From: Tetrahymena thermophila SB210
Lineage: Eukaryota; Ciliophora; Oligohymenophorea; Hymenostomatida; Tetrahymenidae
Length of the DNA: 64,000 nucleotides
NCBI RefSeq assembly: GCF_000189635.1
Contig: NW_002476434.1
Coordinates: 1,240,001-1,304,000, forward strand
Direction: 5' to 3'
Part shown: one piece after another, positions 29,460-42,900 of the stretch
How the letters are laid out: each line of letters opens with the position of its first letter
How positions within the stretch are numbered: position 1 is the stretch's first letter
The notes under the pieces: model-generated
Told to the model about the DNA's origin: nothing
What the model saw: only the letters and a program-made list of their open reading frames with translations
The model's database searches: none
Position numbers and translations under genes: made by a program

Positions 29460-32400
29460 ATGAGTAGAATTCTTGAAATTTTAGCTCCTGCTATCAATCT
29501 TATTCCTGAAGTCGAAAAGCCTATCAAGAAGGTATGCACAAGTTCCTTTTAAAAAGCATGCTTCCTCATCTCTCCTATAAATGCCTGCCTATTTTCATAT
29601 CCCCTCACCTTCACACAAAAACAACATTTTTGCATTTTACATCCTTTTCATGCATGAAAACGATCAAGATCTTAAAAAGTTAAATTCCTTTTGATCGAGA
29701 TGCAATTTTTTCTGTCATGAAGAGCATAAAGAAAAGCAGGTCATTGCTAGGTTTATCTTATAGGAAATTAGAGATGAGAGAAGATTAATCAAAGCTCTAC
29801 ATTCTATTATTTGCAAACTCTTACAGCATATGAAGAAAGCATAATAGAATAACGAGATTACAAAACAAAACAAAAAATATATATATACTAATTCTTATTT
29901 ATAAATAACATTAGATCCTCCCCTTCAGAAGTAGAGCTATGTGGACTGCTATTGTCATTTTGATCTATTTAGTTGCCAGTCAAATCCCCTTGTTTGGTGT
30001 TGTCAGCAATGCTGGTGCTGATCCTTTCTACTGGTTGAGAGTTATCTTGGCTTCTAACAGAGGTACCATCATGGAATTGGGTATTTCTCCCACAGTTACT
30101 GCTGGTATGGTTATGTAATTACTTGTTGGTGCTCAAATCCTTAACATCGATCAAAACGATCCCGTCCAAAGATCCCTTTACGAAGGTTCCCAAAAGCGTA
30201 ATAAATTTAAATAATTTAATATATTTTATTTCTTATTAATGAGCCTATCTATCCAGAAATACTTACTTACTATCTACCTAACTACACTACTTAACATTCA
30301 ATCAAGTATATAATTTAAATGTCTACTCTCTCCCTATAGTATCTCAGTTTGTTAATATTAAACATGCTTTAAATCCACTACACAGACAAACAATTTATTT
30401 TGATTTTTTTTGTAGCAAGTATCCTAGAAAATAATAAACAAACTTTTCAAACAAACAGCGATTTAGGAAAACATTTAAAGAATTACATACAAGATTTTAT
30501 AATTTTTAGCATTAGCATAGCAAGCAGAAAGCGTATTTGACAGATAAGAAAAAGAATAAGCTTTCAGCCATCAAAAATATTTAGGATAAATACAAAAAAT
30601 TGTTTTTGATGAAAGCAAGAGACAGTGTATTAATTGAGGAGACAAAGAGAGAGAAAGAGACAACAATTAAAAATTGTTAAGATAGTTTACTTGATGAAAA
30701 AGAAGATATAATTAAGTATCTTATTTGATAAGACACGCGCACCAAAATTTCAATAAAGAATAAATAACTAGATAAATAAATTAATAAACCACTTAATATT
30801 AAATTTTAAAGAGAGTTTTTAATTAAGGTCCATCAATTAATTGAAAGATACTTTTTTGAACAATAGCACAATTATATCTAATAATTCTAATTCTCGCACA
30901 CTCAATAATCCTTTTTGATCAACAAAATATAAATAACAACTTTTTGATAATTCGCAAACATTTTTTGAATAATAATGTGTCAATCATTACTTCTATCTAC
31001 CAACATAGATAGTTCATTAATTAAATGATTCATTCATTGAATTTTAATCAATAAACAATCATTCAAAAATTTCAATAAAATTAATTAAAAACACACATTC
31101 ATTTTTATTTATTTATTTATCTTTCATTTTAAAAAAATTAGTTTTGGGTTTAATTATCGCCTTCTTTGAAGCTGTCGCTTACGTCTGGTCTGGTATGTAC
31201 GGTGACATTGAAAAGGTTGGTTACGGTAACGCTTTATTAATTGTCCTCCAATTAACTTTCGCTGGTATTATCGTTATCCTTTTAGATGACTTACTCTCCA
31301 AGGGTCACGGTTTGGGTAACTCTGCCATCTCCGTCTTCATCGCTATTAACATTTGCGAAACCATCATCTGGAAATCTTTCTCCCCCATCACCTACCCTAT
31401 CCCTGGTTTCGAAAAGGAATAATACGAAGGTGCTATCTTGAATCTTTTCCACAGCTTGTTTGCCATTGACAACAAGTTTGTTGCTTTACAAAACGCTTTC
31501 TACAGATCTCACCTCCCCAACTTGGCTAGTTTGATTTCAACTGCTCTTATTTTTATTGTTGTCGTCTACTTCCAAGGTTTCAAGGTTGATATCGCCCTCA
31601 AGAACGACAGAGTCAGAGGTGCCATCTAATCTTATCCCATCAAGCTTTTCTACACCTCTAACATGCCCATCATCCTCCAAAGTGCCCTTATTTCTAACCT
31701 TTACTTCTTCTCTCAAATTCTTTACAGAAACTTCAACGGTAACTTCATCGTTGGTCTTTTGGGTAAATGGAGTATTCCTGAAGCTGGTGGTTCTCACATG
31801 GTCCCTGTTGGTGGTCTTGTCTACTACTTATCTCCTCCCCACGGTATGATTGAAGTTATTTCTGATCCCCTCCACACCATCCTCTACGTTGTATTCATCC
31901 TCACCACTTGCGCTCTTTTCTCTAAGACTTGGATCCAAGTTTCTGGTTCTTCAGTCAAGGATGTTGCTAAGCAACTTAAGGAACAAGGTATGGGTCTTGT
32001 TGGATCTAGAGACTCTGGTCTTAAGAGCCACTTAAAGAGATATATTCCTATTGCTGCCACTTTCGGTGGTTTGTGCATTGGTGCCCTCTCTGTTGTCGCT
32101 GATTTCATTGGTGTCATCGGTTCTGGTAATTATTTACTCAATCAATCAATAAATATATCATTTTAAATTTTCTTTTACCATTCTGGCTAATCTTAAAGAT
32201 TATATATATCCATTAGGCTCTCAACTACAAAATTTTCTTATCAAATAATTTTGATCAAAGCCAGTGGATAAAGCATCTCAGATGGTTTTTTATTCTTTTC
32301 TCTATATGAGATTGCGAATTATACGCCCATCTTACAACTAACTATTAAAATCGAACTAAAATTTTCATTGATTTTTATTTAAAAATTTTAAAGAATTTTT

Positions 32401-32547
32401 GTATTTTTGAACATCAATAAAAAATAATTTAATTAATTATTTATTTATTTAAATAAAGGTACTGGTATCTTATTAGCTGTTAATATTGTTTATGGTTACT
32501 TCGAACAATTCAAGAGAGAAAAGGAACAAGGTACCTTAACTTTCTGA
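29460..32547 (+). CDS. SEC61A: SEC61 alpha, ER translocon channel subunit
   Basis: 475 residues, matching the usual 476 of the family. Exons: 29460-29531, 29915-30197, 31142-32125, 32459-32547. It is the pore-forming multi-pass subunit of the ER protein-conducting channel, partner of SEC61 beta/gamma and the ribosome. Conserved stretches: [20 protein letters not shown] at the N-terminus, [19 protein letters not shown] (TM1), the plug region, [89 protein letters not shown] and [12 protein letters not shown]. Codon use is biased (CAA, CTC, ATC, GGT, AAG; very few TAA/TAG glutamines), as expected for a highly expressed gene and unlike its neighbours. The second intron, 944 nt, is the longest in the window. 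Confidence 0.97.
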
Positions 32548-33282
32548 AAAAGTTGAAATATTTAAAAATCTCTTGCCTCAGTTTTTCTTAAATTATTGCT
32601 GTGTTATTTGAACACATCAAAAAATCAATCAATCAATCAAACAAACACACTAACTGCTTTATTTTAAATACACATTTAATTAATCTCATTATATTGTGAG
32701 TATGTTTATTATATAAATACTTCATTTACTTTTAAGTTGTATTTATAAGTATTTCTATATCACATATACCTTATCTGTGTTTACTTACATCTTTTCAGTT
32801 TTTATTACTTTCCCTTCATTTATTTCTCATTCATTTTGGTTTATTATTCTCCTTAATTAAACTAATAAATAACATAAAACAAACAAAACACCAAAACAAA
32901 TTATAAAAATCACACTCTTTCAAATAGGAAACTATCAGCAACAATAATACAAAACTATAAATTTTTTGAATAAATCTGATAAAAATAATGTTATAAATAC
33001 TACATAATTTATATTGACCAATTGCAAATAATCTTTTTACATTTTAATTATTTAACTCTTATATTTATTTAACTGTTATTCAGTATAAAATTTACAAAAG
33101 TATTTACGTAAATATTAAAAGAATGAATATTATCTTTACTTTAAAAGACTTAGTCTTAACATGCTAGAAAAATAGCATCTAATATATAAAAAATCAAAAG
33201 AAAGGTGAAATTTTAAAGAATGCTTATTAAAATATGTTTATGAATATTTGTTGTTTATTTTTAATAGATAAATAAAGTTGAA
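32548..33282. other. Spacer between SEC61 alpha and the F-box-like gene
   Basis: Extremely A+T-rich, with 3' UTR-like sequence after the SEC61 stop and no coding frame. Nothing else seen. Confidence 0.5.
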
Positions 33283-35213
33283 ATGAAAATGAGTGATTTT
33301 AATTTTAACATTATTCAACAACAAATTATCTTTCTTTTTGATTAAAAAATTTACTTAGATAACGAATTTGTGTTTTTAATTGCTTAAAATAATGTGAGTA
33401 GAGCCAATGATTTTTTTGAGAAGAGATAATAATACAAATATTTAAAAAGCCTTTTCTGATAGAAATATCAAATAAACTTGGTATAATTCTTAAATTAAAA
33501 CTGAACGTGCTTTAAAAGATTGGAGAGATATAAATAGCTAATAATAATATATTGAAAAAATTACAAAGCTTTTAATAAACAAATGGACATTAGCTTATAT
33601 CAACAATTCAATATACAGTCTATTATCAATCCTTACCGCTTTAATCATTAAAATATTATTCTCTATCCTAAAACTTCAGAGAAAGTGTTTACAAATAATG
33701 AAATTTTAATACATATTTGTGGATTTCTTGAAGAAAAAGATATTTTAATCTTGATGCGCGTAACAAATTTTATGTTATTTATTATACATTTATGTAATTT
33801 AAAATAAATTACTTTAATGCAAATAAAATTCAAAAATTTAATTCTATTTTTATGTATGAATGAATAGGTTAACAAATATTTATCAAAACTTGCAGAGAAC
33901 ATTCCCAAATTGGAAATTCGACTTCTAAAATACCAGCTTAAATCTGCTAATAACAAATTAGTATAACATATTTTTAATCATTATTTATTACTTATCAAAA
34001 AAAAATTGTATAACTAACTTAGAATGAGTAAAAAAATAAATAATCAAATAGAAGCTAAGGCATTAACGGGTTTCCTTTTCCTCTATCTACTGATTAAATG
34101 GTAAACAAATAATATATAAAATTCATTCTTGAAATTAAAAAAAATTATATCTAGTAATTAAAGGGTACTACGAGTCGTCTATCACCTTTTTTCAAATTAT
34201 TAAATGGAAAAAAACCAGAACTTTCCAAAAGTAATGTGTTTGTTTGCTAAAATTAATTGAATAATATCAAAAGTTATTTTTAGTATTATTTTTTTTCAAA
34301 TAAAATTTTTTATAAAAAAAATTTTGATTTAATCGTTTTTTTTATCAAGGCAAATCGGAGTGCTAAAACTAAGGTGAAGATCATGTTTTCCATATGAGTG
34401 TTCCTCCTTAATTTTTAAAAGAAGTTGAAAATATGCAAGAAATAAATAAGCAATAATCTTTAAATAATTTCTTTTTATACAATTAAATGAAAAATGGAAC
34501 TCTCGATTCTGATACTAAACTCGTTCTTGAACTCAAAAAAGAAATTTATGACTGCTTAAGAGAGGTATTCTTGCTATTAATAAGTCAACCTATAAATTAG
34601 TCAAATTTTTGAACAAATAGGACTATGAAGAAAAGTAAAGTAACAGCAAGCTCAAAGTAATACCAAAGCTGCTATTTTCTAATCCTTAGAAAAATACTGA
34701 AGAATATGTCAAAGCTTAATGTATAAAATATAAATATTTATAAAATCATAAGCTTCAATTTTTTAATTGCTTGCATAATAAACAGTGGAATGGATTGAAG
34801 TTAAATCTGAGCTCAAAGATAAAACAGGGAAAATATTAGTAATTAATACAATTATTTAGTTAACTAAAATGTTAATTTAATTTATTATTATAAAAATTAT
34901 AAAAAGAAACAAACAGGAAAAATGCTCTGTCCAGCAGTTCATGTTAAAAAAATCATTAATAAGTTCAAAAAAAATGATTAAAGCTGTTCCTAGTGAATTA
35001 AATTAGCAACAATAAATAAATAATATAATTGATATTAAATTATAATTTAAAGTAAATTACTTATAAGTGTTGCTTTCTATCTTAGAAAATCATTTTGATT
35101 TGTCTTATTAAATCTTTAAGTTAATTTAAATTTTATAATTTTCCATTTTCACCAAAAAATTAAGCAAGAACTAAAATTTTCAATTCATAAAAACACTACA
35201 TATTTATTATTGA
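33283..35213 (+). CDS. F-box-like protein, many small exons (model uncertain at both ends)
   Basis: Secure core exons: up to 33759, 33868-33960, 34023-34100, 34155-34230, 34350-34564, 34621-34720 and 34786-34838; phases agree throughout. The segment TNNEILIHICGFLEEKDILILMR followed by VNKYLSKLAENI after an intron fits the F-box pattern (NEIL..I..FL...D.L...V.K....). F-box proteins bind SKP1 and pick substrates for SCF ubiquitin ligases. The rest has no recognised repeat. Start: Met at 33583 is safe. A longer model joins 33283-33397 and 33450-33480 to 33594 through introns of 52 and 113 nt and gives about 407 residues. The last exon (34917-35213) is the weakest part; its final 60 codons look poorly coding. 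F-box assignment is an inference from a short motif. Confidence 0.5.
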
Positions 35214-35885
35214 TTGAACATTTTAACTATCTCTCTCTAAAAATAATAAAAAATAATTATTTTTTTCTAAACTTAATTGAATCAAAATTTATATTAAACA
35301 TATTTTTAAATATATTTTTAATCATCAAAAAAAAATAAATAAAGAATACAATTTAAAAATTTCAATATTTACTTGTTAATAAACTGAAATCTTAAAATTT
35401 GAAACAAATTTCATAATATTTATTTTTTACTATACCCCAAATATCGCAACTAGCAATAGACTAATCAATAAAGCTATTAAAAAATATATAAATTGACCTT
35501 TGATGCTAAATACTTCATTTATCTTTGCAGCAATATATTAAATAATTTTTTTATAAAAAATGCAATTTTTATTTATCAATTTGTGAAAAGTGAGTAATTT
35601 CATTTAAATTTTTAAATAGATTCTTTAATTTATTTATTTGTTTTAGTATTTTTTTAGTAAAATAATTTAAATTAAAGAAAATTAATTTATTTAAAAATTA
35701 ATTGAAAGTAATCAAAATATTTAAATTTTTTTTTGTTATAAGGAGGATTTGTTAGATAAATTATAATTTCAGAATAAGGGATATTCATTAATTAATTAAT
35801 AATAAATGATTATTATTTTTACAGATAGGTTGAGAGATTTTATAATTAATTACTTTAAATTAATACAAATTAAATTAATTAGAGT
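35214..35885. other. A+T-rich spacer
   Basis: No coding frame or repeat seen; probably holds the promoter of the gene starting at 35886. Confidence 0.5.
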
Positions 35886-38363
35886 ATGAATCCGACAGAA
35901 AAAAAAGTAAAAGCAAGAACAAAATCTACTTAGCAACAAGCATAGCAATCTTCAAAGACTGAGAAAACTAGTAAGTTTATTATTAAAATTTTTAAGGCAG
36001 AGAGATTAGTATTCAAGAGAGATAAGCAAGCATTTTTAATATAAAAGAAGTCTTCTTCTTGCTTAATTTATAAAGTTATTTTTTATTTTATCTTCTGCTT
36101 TATAACTTTTCTTTGGAACTGATCTCTAATTACCACGTATAAGAATTAAATTTATTATTGCCATAGAAAGATTTGGAAGAGTCAAATGAGAAAGATAAAC
36201 AATAATTAGGAATTTCACGATTGATTAGTAGTAGCTCAACATCAACTACATAACCTCCCCGCTAAACATCCTCGCAGCTACTTAATTAGCAATCTTAATC
36301 TTTAAATTCGATAAATAGTTAGGTTCCTTAGTTGCAATCATAATCATCTCAGAATTAGCAGTAGGCAGCTAAAATCGATTATAAAAAATAAAATGCAGGG
36401 AAATATAAGCCTCTTTATTCAACAGATTCTGATGATGATTTTATTCCCATAAAAAAGAAGAAAATTGAAGTAGAGCAGAAACCTGTACAACAAGTATAAA
36501 CTAAAAACGAAGAAATCAAGCAATCTAATGTTATTATTATTCCCGTTGCACCTCTAAATATAAATAAAGTAAATATTTCATTTAGCAAGTCTTAATTAAA
36601 CTGGTTGGTTTGTTTCATGATATTAATGAAAAGCTAATTATATTATTGTTTAAATGAGATTTTTAACAAATTGTTTAAAAGTTTTAAATCTTGGAAACAT
36701 CATTATAAAAATTAATAAATAGTGCTTTTAAGATATATTGCTGCAAACATCAAAAGACTAATACTTATTGACCATGATTAAAACCATCCTTTCAGCAGGA
36801 AGTAAGAAATTAGCAGATAAATAAAGTGTTTTCAAAAAAACATGGACTTAATTGAGAAATTCAAATTGCTCCCATGAAGAATATTTAAAATGGGAGGAAT
36901 AGCTTAAAAGAAATGAGGCATATGAGATTAAAGATATAAAGGAAACGACTATTTAAAGATTGATAAACAGCAAAATTAGAGGTAATTATTTTCTTTGAGC
37001 ATTCATCTTTATGCTTCTAAAGTCAAACAAATAAATAAAAATATCTTATGTCTATATTTTAATTGATGGAGATAAATAATGCGATTTTTAGCGCCAAATT
37101 TACAAGAAAAGTTAAAAATCAACAAGCTTGCTTCATTTAAACATAACTACTACTTTTTAACTTATTCTAGACATAATTTATATATTTTATTAAAAATAAA
37201 TTAATGAAAGAATTTATTTAAAAGTTTATTTGAAAAAGACATTTTTATTTACTATAATGATTTTAAAATATTTATTTTGAACAATTAGGTTTTGTAAGTT
37301 ACGATTAGCTATTAGAGAAAGGTAAAAAGGAATATATTATCAGAAATAAATTAGAAGAAGATTCGCCTATTTTATCTAAAGAATTCAAGCTGGATGAGAA
37401 ATCATACGATGAATTTAGAAATGATTAGTTTACTTTACTAGAAAAATTAATGAAAGAAAATAATTTAGTGGCTATTGATATGCTAAAACCAGATATGATG
37501 AAGTAAGCCAGAGAATTAGGCAGTCATGTTTCTATTAATCCATAACTGATAGATGAAGCACTACTTGATTAAGACCTACTACTTCCTGGACATATAGATA
37601 AAAGTGATGTGGAAAAGTAGTTAGAATTCTTAGAAGAAGAGGAAAATATTGTTTAAAAAGTTAGCTTATGTAAATATTTTGAAAATAAATAAAAAAATGA
37701 GCAATCTGCACTAACATAAAATCAATCCACAGACAATGGTAGCAAGTTTTCTTCATCTTTTACCTCTCCTAATCAAAATAGCAGTAGCAATAACGATCCT
37801 TACGAAATAGAAAAAAACATAGAAAAGTATTCATTCTAGAAAATTTTTAAGAGCTATGATGATTTTATTCATTTGCAACCTTCTGACAACTGTTTGATTG
37901 CAAAAAGAGTAAAATCTCTTCTTTTAGATATAAAATCTGATGAACTGTTCACAGATGCCAAATTTTAGAAAGAACAATTTGAAAAATACTAAAAAATGCT
38001 GAAATAGATAAATGTAATTTAGAATTTATTAATAATATTTTCCATCCATCGATCCATCCTTTTAAACTAATATTTAAAAATAAATAGGATATAGATTAAT
38101 TTGATATTAATAAAGTAAGTGAAGAAACTCTTAAAAATTTAGTGGAAATAGCCGCTTACATTATGAATAATGTACATTATTTCTAAAAATTTAATTTAAA
38201 ATGCGATTTACTACATCCTTTAGATTTATTATATGTGACTGAAAAATTTTTAAAATAATCCAACAACCAAAACTCTTCATCTTCAGGGTCATCTTCATCA
38301 TCTAATTCCTCTACAAACTCTAACTAAGCTGCTACAGTAAATATATAAAATCAAAAAAGCTGA
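35886..38363 (+). CDS. Hypothetical protein, probably nuclear, family not recognised
   Basis: 580 residues. Exons: 35886-35970, 36171-36568, 36723-36981, 37289-38013, 38088-38363 (TGA). I do not recognise the family. The N-terminal 160 residues are disordered and rich in Q, S and K, with an acidic TDSDDDF run followed by a basic IPIKKKKIE patch that could be a nuclear localisation signal. From about residue 165 on, the protein looks folded and helical: a segment LTMIKTILSAGSKKLADKQ, an aromatic, charged stretch (HEEYLKWEEQLKRNEAYE), then acidic helices (LEFLEEEEN). A serine-rich tail (SSSSGSSSSSNSS) closes it. Intron 1 offers two AGs four bases apart at its 3' end; only the second (after 36170) keeps the frame. 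Coding status is well supported by continuous frame and phase; function unknown. Confidence 0.75.
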
Positions 38364-39912
38364 AAATAGATTAAATATTTAAAATATTTATTAAAACTCT
38401 ATTTATTTTATGAATAATGTAATCAATATTTATCTGCCTTTTTATCTATCTTCTAATTTATTATAGATAATTATTCTTACTATTCATATAGCTCATATTT
38501 AAATAGTATTATTGTTTCTATTTATTCATAGACTTGATACTTTTATTTCATTATTATGGTTATCTCTATTTGTTATAAAAATGAAACTAATTACTAATTT
38601 AAAAAGCTGTAAAAATGATAAATAAATATATATTTTAATTATATTTGCTACATAAATATTATGTGCTTTTTTATGTAATTTATTATTTTTAAAGTTATAT
38701 TTAAATAAAGTAATCATTTTTTAATTAGTAGCTAATACAATCAGCATATATAATTACAATCAAATAATTTAAAAATGAATAAAATTAATTTAAAATTATT
38801 ATTCAAAACTTATTTATTTCATAAAAATGTAAGAATATGGATTTATTTTTTATGTATCATTGGCAATTAATTAATTTATTATAGTTATCTCTATTTATTT
38901 TATAAATTAAACCAATAAAAAAATTAAAAGATGTAAAATGATTAAATAAATTTATAATACTTATTTAAATTATATTTGCTACATAAATATTATATCCTTT
39001 TTTTATTATTCTAACTTATTATTTTTAAAGTTTTATTTAAATATATTAATAGTTTTTTAATTCGTAGCTTATACATTCAGTAGATATATGTATAATTTGA
39101 AAAAAAATAATATTTACAATTATTTTTCAAATTTATTTATTTCATAAAAATGTAAGAATGTGGTTTTTGTTTTATTTTATCATACTTAAATAAATTTTAT
39201 ATAAATACTCATTTAATTGTATTATTTTATAAAATGTTTGTTTTGTTAATTAATTAATACATTTCCTTATTATTTTATTTGTTAAATCTAAAAAAAAAAT
39301 GTTTAATTGATTAAATAATTTCTTTTTTATTAAATGAAAAAAAATTTATTTGATTTAGGATTATTTAAATTAGAATTTTTTTAAAAAATTAAAGGTTTTA
39401 ATTTGTTTTTATTTACTTACAGCTTTAATAAAGAGGAAACTTAAAAAATTGATTGAAAATATTTTTTATTTGCTAATATCTTTAGAAAAATTGTAACAGA
39501 AGGTAGGTTTAGTGTAATTTAGGATTATGTTTATACTTTTTTGCCTGAATTTTTAGAATATTTGATTTCTTTTATAATTTTAGACTTTTTTTTGACTAAA
39601 CACAGTTGAAAATAAATATTAAGTTAAGTATGAATGGTTATTATAGTTATTTCTATTGAATAATTATTTAGAGAAAATAATAATTTTTTAATATTTAGTG
39701 GTAATTATTAATTAATTATATGACAAAAGCTAAGTATTCTTAACTTCCAGAATCAATATTAATTATATCTCAAATATTATATATTTTTTAATATTAATAT
39801 TATTCTTTATTACTCTTTAGGTTTTTACTTTTCATTACTAAAAGCAGCAAAAGCTACATTATATTTTACTATTGAGTAATTATTTAGCATTCTTTCATAG
39901 TCTTTATTAAGA
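38364..39912. other. 1.5-kb spacer with a ~324-bp tandem duplication
   Basis: No gene seen. It contains two direct copies of a ~324-bp unit (38551-38872 and about 38876-39165); the remainder is low-complexity A/T. Confidence 0.6.
38551..39165. repeat. Two tandem copies of a ~324-bp non-coding unit
   Basis: ttatctctattt at 38560 and 38885 (325 apart), atatttgctacataaatatta in both, and ataaaaatgtaagaat at 38821 and 39144 (323 apart) show a collinear but diverged tandem pair. Open frames inside are not conserved between copies. Confidence 0.75.
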
Positions 39913-42900
39913 ATGAGTTAATCGCCTTTGTAGAAAGTATTTTTATAAAAATTATTTTATTGTTAACATCATGCATTTTTAAATATTAATGTTATAGCAA
40001 GAAAATAAACCTAAGTCTATTTTAGAAGACTCACTGAAAGTAATATAAGAAAGAGCTAAAAAGTAGCATGGTGCTGTAGACAAATAGTAGGATAATGATT
40101 CTTAATAAATCCTAGAAACTAGTGTTGAATAAAAAAAGTAATTTCCTACTGATGATAATCCATTAAAAAATGCTTAATTAGATATCAATTCACTATAACT
40201 GAGAGCTAATGTAATATAATCTACAAACTAAAATACAAACTAGTCAACTAATTTAAGCAGTCAGAAAAGCTAGAATTAATATTAAATTGAATAAGCAGGA
40301 GATATTTAGAGTAAAAGTCTTTTGGATAGCTAGAATGAATTTACAAAGTAAAATCAATAGAGTGATGGCTTATAAAAGATCATCTTAACAAGTCCTTTAA
40401 GTTATCAAAAGAAAAATGAATCTAATAGGTATATTTAAGAAATTTAATTGAATAATCATGATAATAACATTAATTAAGATAAAAATAAATCTTTTGATTT
40501 TAATATGCCTAAAAATCATCCTTAAATCGAAATCAAATAATATGAATAGTATATTGGAGTATAAAGCCTAGATAATTAGGATTTTAAAGAAAAAAGATTA
40601 ATTTCACCTATTATAAATGATTAAAAAAGTAATTCAAATTAATCTAAAACATAAAATGAATTTGATGTCATCAGCAATCAGAATAGTAACCAATACATAT
40701 TAACTCCTATGTAAGAAAATAATTTTAGGAATAATGACACTGAATAAATTAAATAGTGCAGTTCAAGGTTCTTAACACCTGTCAAAACTGACTAGAATAA
40801 ATGCAAGTTGTAATAAAAGTATTCATAAAAAGAAAAAGTAACCAAATAGATAAATGCAATAAGATAAAATTAAAGTTTAAGTGCTGCAGAAATCAACTAA
40901 TCATCTCCTAATTAGGAAGAAAATAAGACCTCTTCCAAAAAAATTAATCATCAGCACTTTAGGGTTGATATATATTTATTTATTTATATAAATAGTTAAA
41001 TAATTGTATTTTTAATAAAAGATGGATGGAAATTATTATCAAAGTAATAGTCCAGAAGATATGTCTTAGGTAAATGAATTACATCATTTATAATTTATTT
41101 TTTTATAAATTTATAAAACAATCAATAAAATATATTTGTTTAAGAAATGTTCATTCTTTTTTTATGATTAAAAGCACTCAAAAAATTAATTTGTCATTAG
41201 AAAATAAAGTAGTAGATTGTCTGGCTAAATAATAGAGAGAAAAAAAATTGGTGAAGAATAAGATCTCTAAAATTAAAAAAGAAGTATAGACTATAATAAT
41301 AGAAATAATTAAAGATCAAATTCAGGAAAAAAATAGATATTTACAAAGAGCTACTACGATGATGAGAGCCATAAAAAGTTTATAATATAGAAAATAAAGG
41401 AAAGAAAATAGCTTTAAATGAAAAGAGAAAAATAATTCTTAGAATAGCAAGAACATCTAAAAAAGCAGGAAATTGAGGAACTTGAAGAGCAAAATAAAAA
41501 AAAAGAATAAGCAATCTAGTAAAGAGCAATTATTATTTAAGAAAGAATGAAAAAGAGTAAGTAATATAGAGAAAGTTTGGAAGCAAACAAATCATCAAGC
41601 AGAGAAAAATCTCCAATATTCGAGCATAGATAGAAACCGTTATATAAAGAATTACAAGAAAAATTTTAGCAAAACTAACAGTAAGAAATCGAAGAAAGAA
41701 AGAAGATTCTGGAAGCATAAAAAGCCAAAAAGTAAAACTATAAGATAGAGGACATAATTAAGCATCAAAAAGAATTGAGTCAGCAATTAAATGAGAGATA
41801 AAATTCTCAACAAAGTATCTATTTATTTATTAATTAAAAATTTATTGTCGACCTATTAAATAATTAATTAATTAATTAAAAGTTTTTATTTTATTTATTT
41901 AATAATTAATATGATTTACAGATTAAATAAATAATTCTAATTTAATATCTTTGTTTTTATTAAATTATTGAATTGGTTATTTAAAGTCAATATGTTTTTT
42001 AATCATAGAATAAAAAAATTAAAAATAAATTATAATTAACATTTTTATTATAAAAGAAAAAAGTTAATAATTAGACTGGCATTATGAAAAACCTAAATAT
42101 TAATCAAAACTTTGGGAGATTTGTGAGTAAGAAAAGAATGAATCATACAAAAAAGAATAAGAAAAATAAATTATGAGAAGGTTAAGAGAAGAAAGAAGAC
42201 ATAAATTTGGCTAATAAATTAGGGAAGATAATAGCTAAAATAAAAACTAAATTAAATAAAATTAAAATAATGATAGTTAAAATGAGAATATGGATAACGA
42301 TACAATTGATGACCATTTTTTAAGTTAAAGTAAATATTATCAACGAAATAGCCCTCACTAAATGGAAGCAGAAGGCAATTTAATAGAGATTAAAGATGAA
42401 AAAATAAATAAATCATAATAGAAAAATAAAAAATACTAAAATCATTCATACATAAATAAGCATCAATAAAGCGTCAACAGCTTTAATGAAAATAGCATAA
42501 ATACTATCGAATTTAATTAAGAACATTAAAATTAGAAATACACGGAAAATTAAGTACTCAATAAAATCTCTAGTTCTTAGCATAATCTTTACCATCTTAG
42601 TAACAGGTTCAGAGGAAATAAATTAATTTAAAGGTAGTACACTGCAGATTAACTATTGATTTCTCATGATATGGGGAAGGAAAAAAATGAAAATTTAAAC
42701 TAAAATAAATAAAATAAAAATATTAATTTTATGAAGCAAGATTAAAAAAATGAAAGCTAATTTGAGAAAAATAACTTCTTAAATTAATACTCCGTTTAAA
42801 ACTTTCCAAATGTTTCAAAAAATTTTAGTCGAGAATTCTATCCAGATCTAAAATAAAAAAATCATCCTAAAAAAATATATTCTGCTAAAGAAAGACTAAA

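Noticed and set aside
31537-32117. Open frames on both strands overlapping the SEC61 alpha exon
   Set aside because: These are shadows of a G/C-richer coding exon; only the SEC61 frame matches a family.
38526-38717. Minus-strand open frame in the spacer after the 35886 gene
   Set aside because: It lies within the tandem duplication and is not conserved in the second copy.
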